Assembly: GCA_002316225.1 (NCBI GenBank)
Contig: DCDC01000073.1
Span: forward strand, 1-6,531
From: Firmicutes bacterium UBA1065
GTDB taxonomy: Bacteria > Bacillota > Clostridia > Tissierellales > Sedimentibacteraceae
Reading direction: 5' to 3'
Length of the DNA: 6,531 nt
Shown here piece by piece: positions 6,177 through 6,531 of the stretch. A program made the position numbers and the translations under genes. The notes under the pieces are model-generated. The model worked only from the letters and a program-made list of their open reading frames with translations. It searched no databases and was not told where the DNA came from. Position 1 is the stretch's first letter; every line of letters begins with the position of its first letter.

Positions 6177-6518
6177 TTAAACTAATTCGATTATCGCCAT
6201 TTCTGCTCCATCCCCTCTTCTGGGGCCTAATCTCAGAATTCTGGTGTATCCACCGTTTCTATCCTTATATTTAGGAGCAACTTCTTCAAATAGCTTATAT
6301 ACGGCTTCTTTGTCGTATAAGTAAGCCAATGCTTGACGTCTTGCGTGCAGGTCTCCTCTTTTTCCAAGAGTGATGATTCTTTCTGCTACTCTTCTGAGCT
6401 CTTTGGCTCTTGTAACTGTTGTCCTTATCCTGCCGTACATGATGAGGTCAGCAGTCATGTTACGAAGCATAGCCACTCTATGGTCAGATTTGAACCCAAG
6501 CTTTCTGTGACTTCCCAT
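6177..6518 (-). CDS. rplQ: Large-subunit ribosomal protein L17 (bL17)
   Basis: 113 residues, a complete short bL17 of the Firmicutes type. The N-terminus MGSHRKLGFKSDHRVAMLRNM is close to the family hallmark (R-K-L-x-R/F-x-S-x-H-R-x-A-M-L-R-N). Basic residues dominate the first two thirds, as expected for rRNA binding near the exit-tunnel region of the 50S subunit. The C-terminus GGYTRILRLGPRRGDGAEMAIIELV is the family's conserved ending. AAAGGAGG (6531-6524) lies 5 bases before the ATG and fixes the start. In this group rplQ is normally the last gene of the S13-S11-S4-rpoA-L17 operon; those upstream genes lie beyond the window. Two hairpins follow it. Confidence 0.98.
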   Translation of the reverse strand: MGSHRKLGFKSDHRVAMLRNMTADLIMYGRIRTTVTRAKELRRVAERIITLGKRGDLHARRQALAYLYDKEAVYKLFEEVAPKYKDRNGGYTRILRLGPRRGDGAEMAIIELV

Positions 6519-6531
6519 TTAGTCCTCCTTT

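Noticed and set aside
1..6531. CRISPR array, tRNA/rRNA gene, insertion sequence or attachment site
   Set aside because: No regularly spaced repeats, no tRNA-like cloverleaf, no transposase or integrase frame and no flanking duplications were seen on either strand.

Overview
The window looks like a piece of a low-to-moderate GC Firmicutes (Clostridia-type) chromosome. The evidence is the gene order rplQ, ecfA1, ecfA2, ecfT, truA, strong AGGAGG-type ribosome binding sites, an AT-rich promoter style and a TTG start codon. The genus cannot be named from sequence alone. Every supported gene is on the minus strand, so transcription runs from high to low coordinates.

Reading in transcription order: the end of a ribosomal-protein operon (rplQ, 6177-6518) is followed by a 190-base spacer. 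The spacer holds two hairpins and then a good sigma-A promoter. Next is a tightly overlapping block, ecfA1-ecfA2-ecfT-truA (5986 down to 2784). It encodes the two ATPases and the transmembrane coupling protein of an energy-coupling factor (ECF) vitamin/metal transporter, plus tRNA pseudouridine synthase A. Overlaps of 10, 8 and 7 bases suggest translational coupling. No substrate-binding S component is present, so this is probably the shared energising module that serves S components encoded elsewhere. A rho-independent terminator (2747-2783) closes this block.

Below the terminator a separate unit starts from its own probable promoter (perfect TATAAT at 2685-2690). It encodes a six-helix membrane sensor histidine kinase of the NarX/DesK (HisKA_3) type and its NarL/LuxR-family response regulator. 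Three bases after the regulator's stop, with its ribosome binding site inside the regulator's last codons, comes a partial gene that begins with TTG. Its N-terminus matches the SipW-dependent signal-peptide class used by TasA/camelysin-type secreted or fibre-forming proteins. The gene runs off the window at position 1.

The most interesting part is this second unit: a two-component system apparently co-transcribed with a SipW-class exported protein, sitting where rplM-rpsI would normally follow truA. Also worth a look are the two palindromes between rplQ and ecfA1, which resemble dispersed REP-like repeats, and the odd translation-start region of the kinase, where the strong Shine-Dalgarno sequence faces no properly spaced kinase start.
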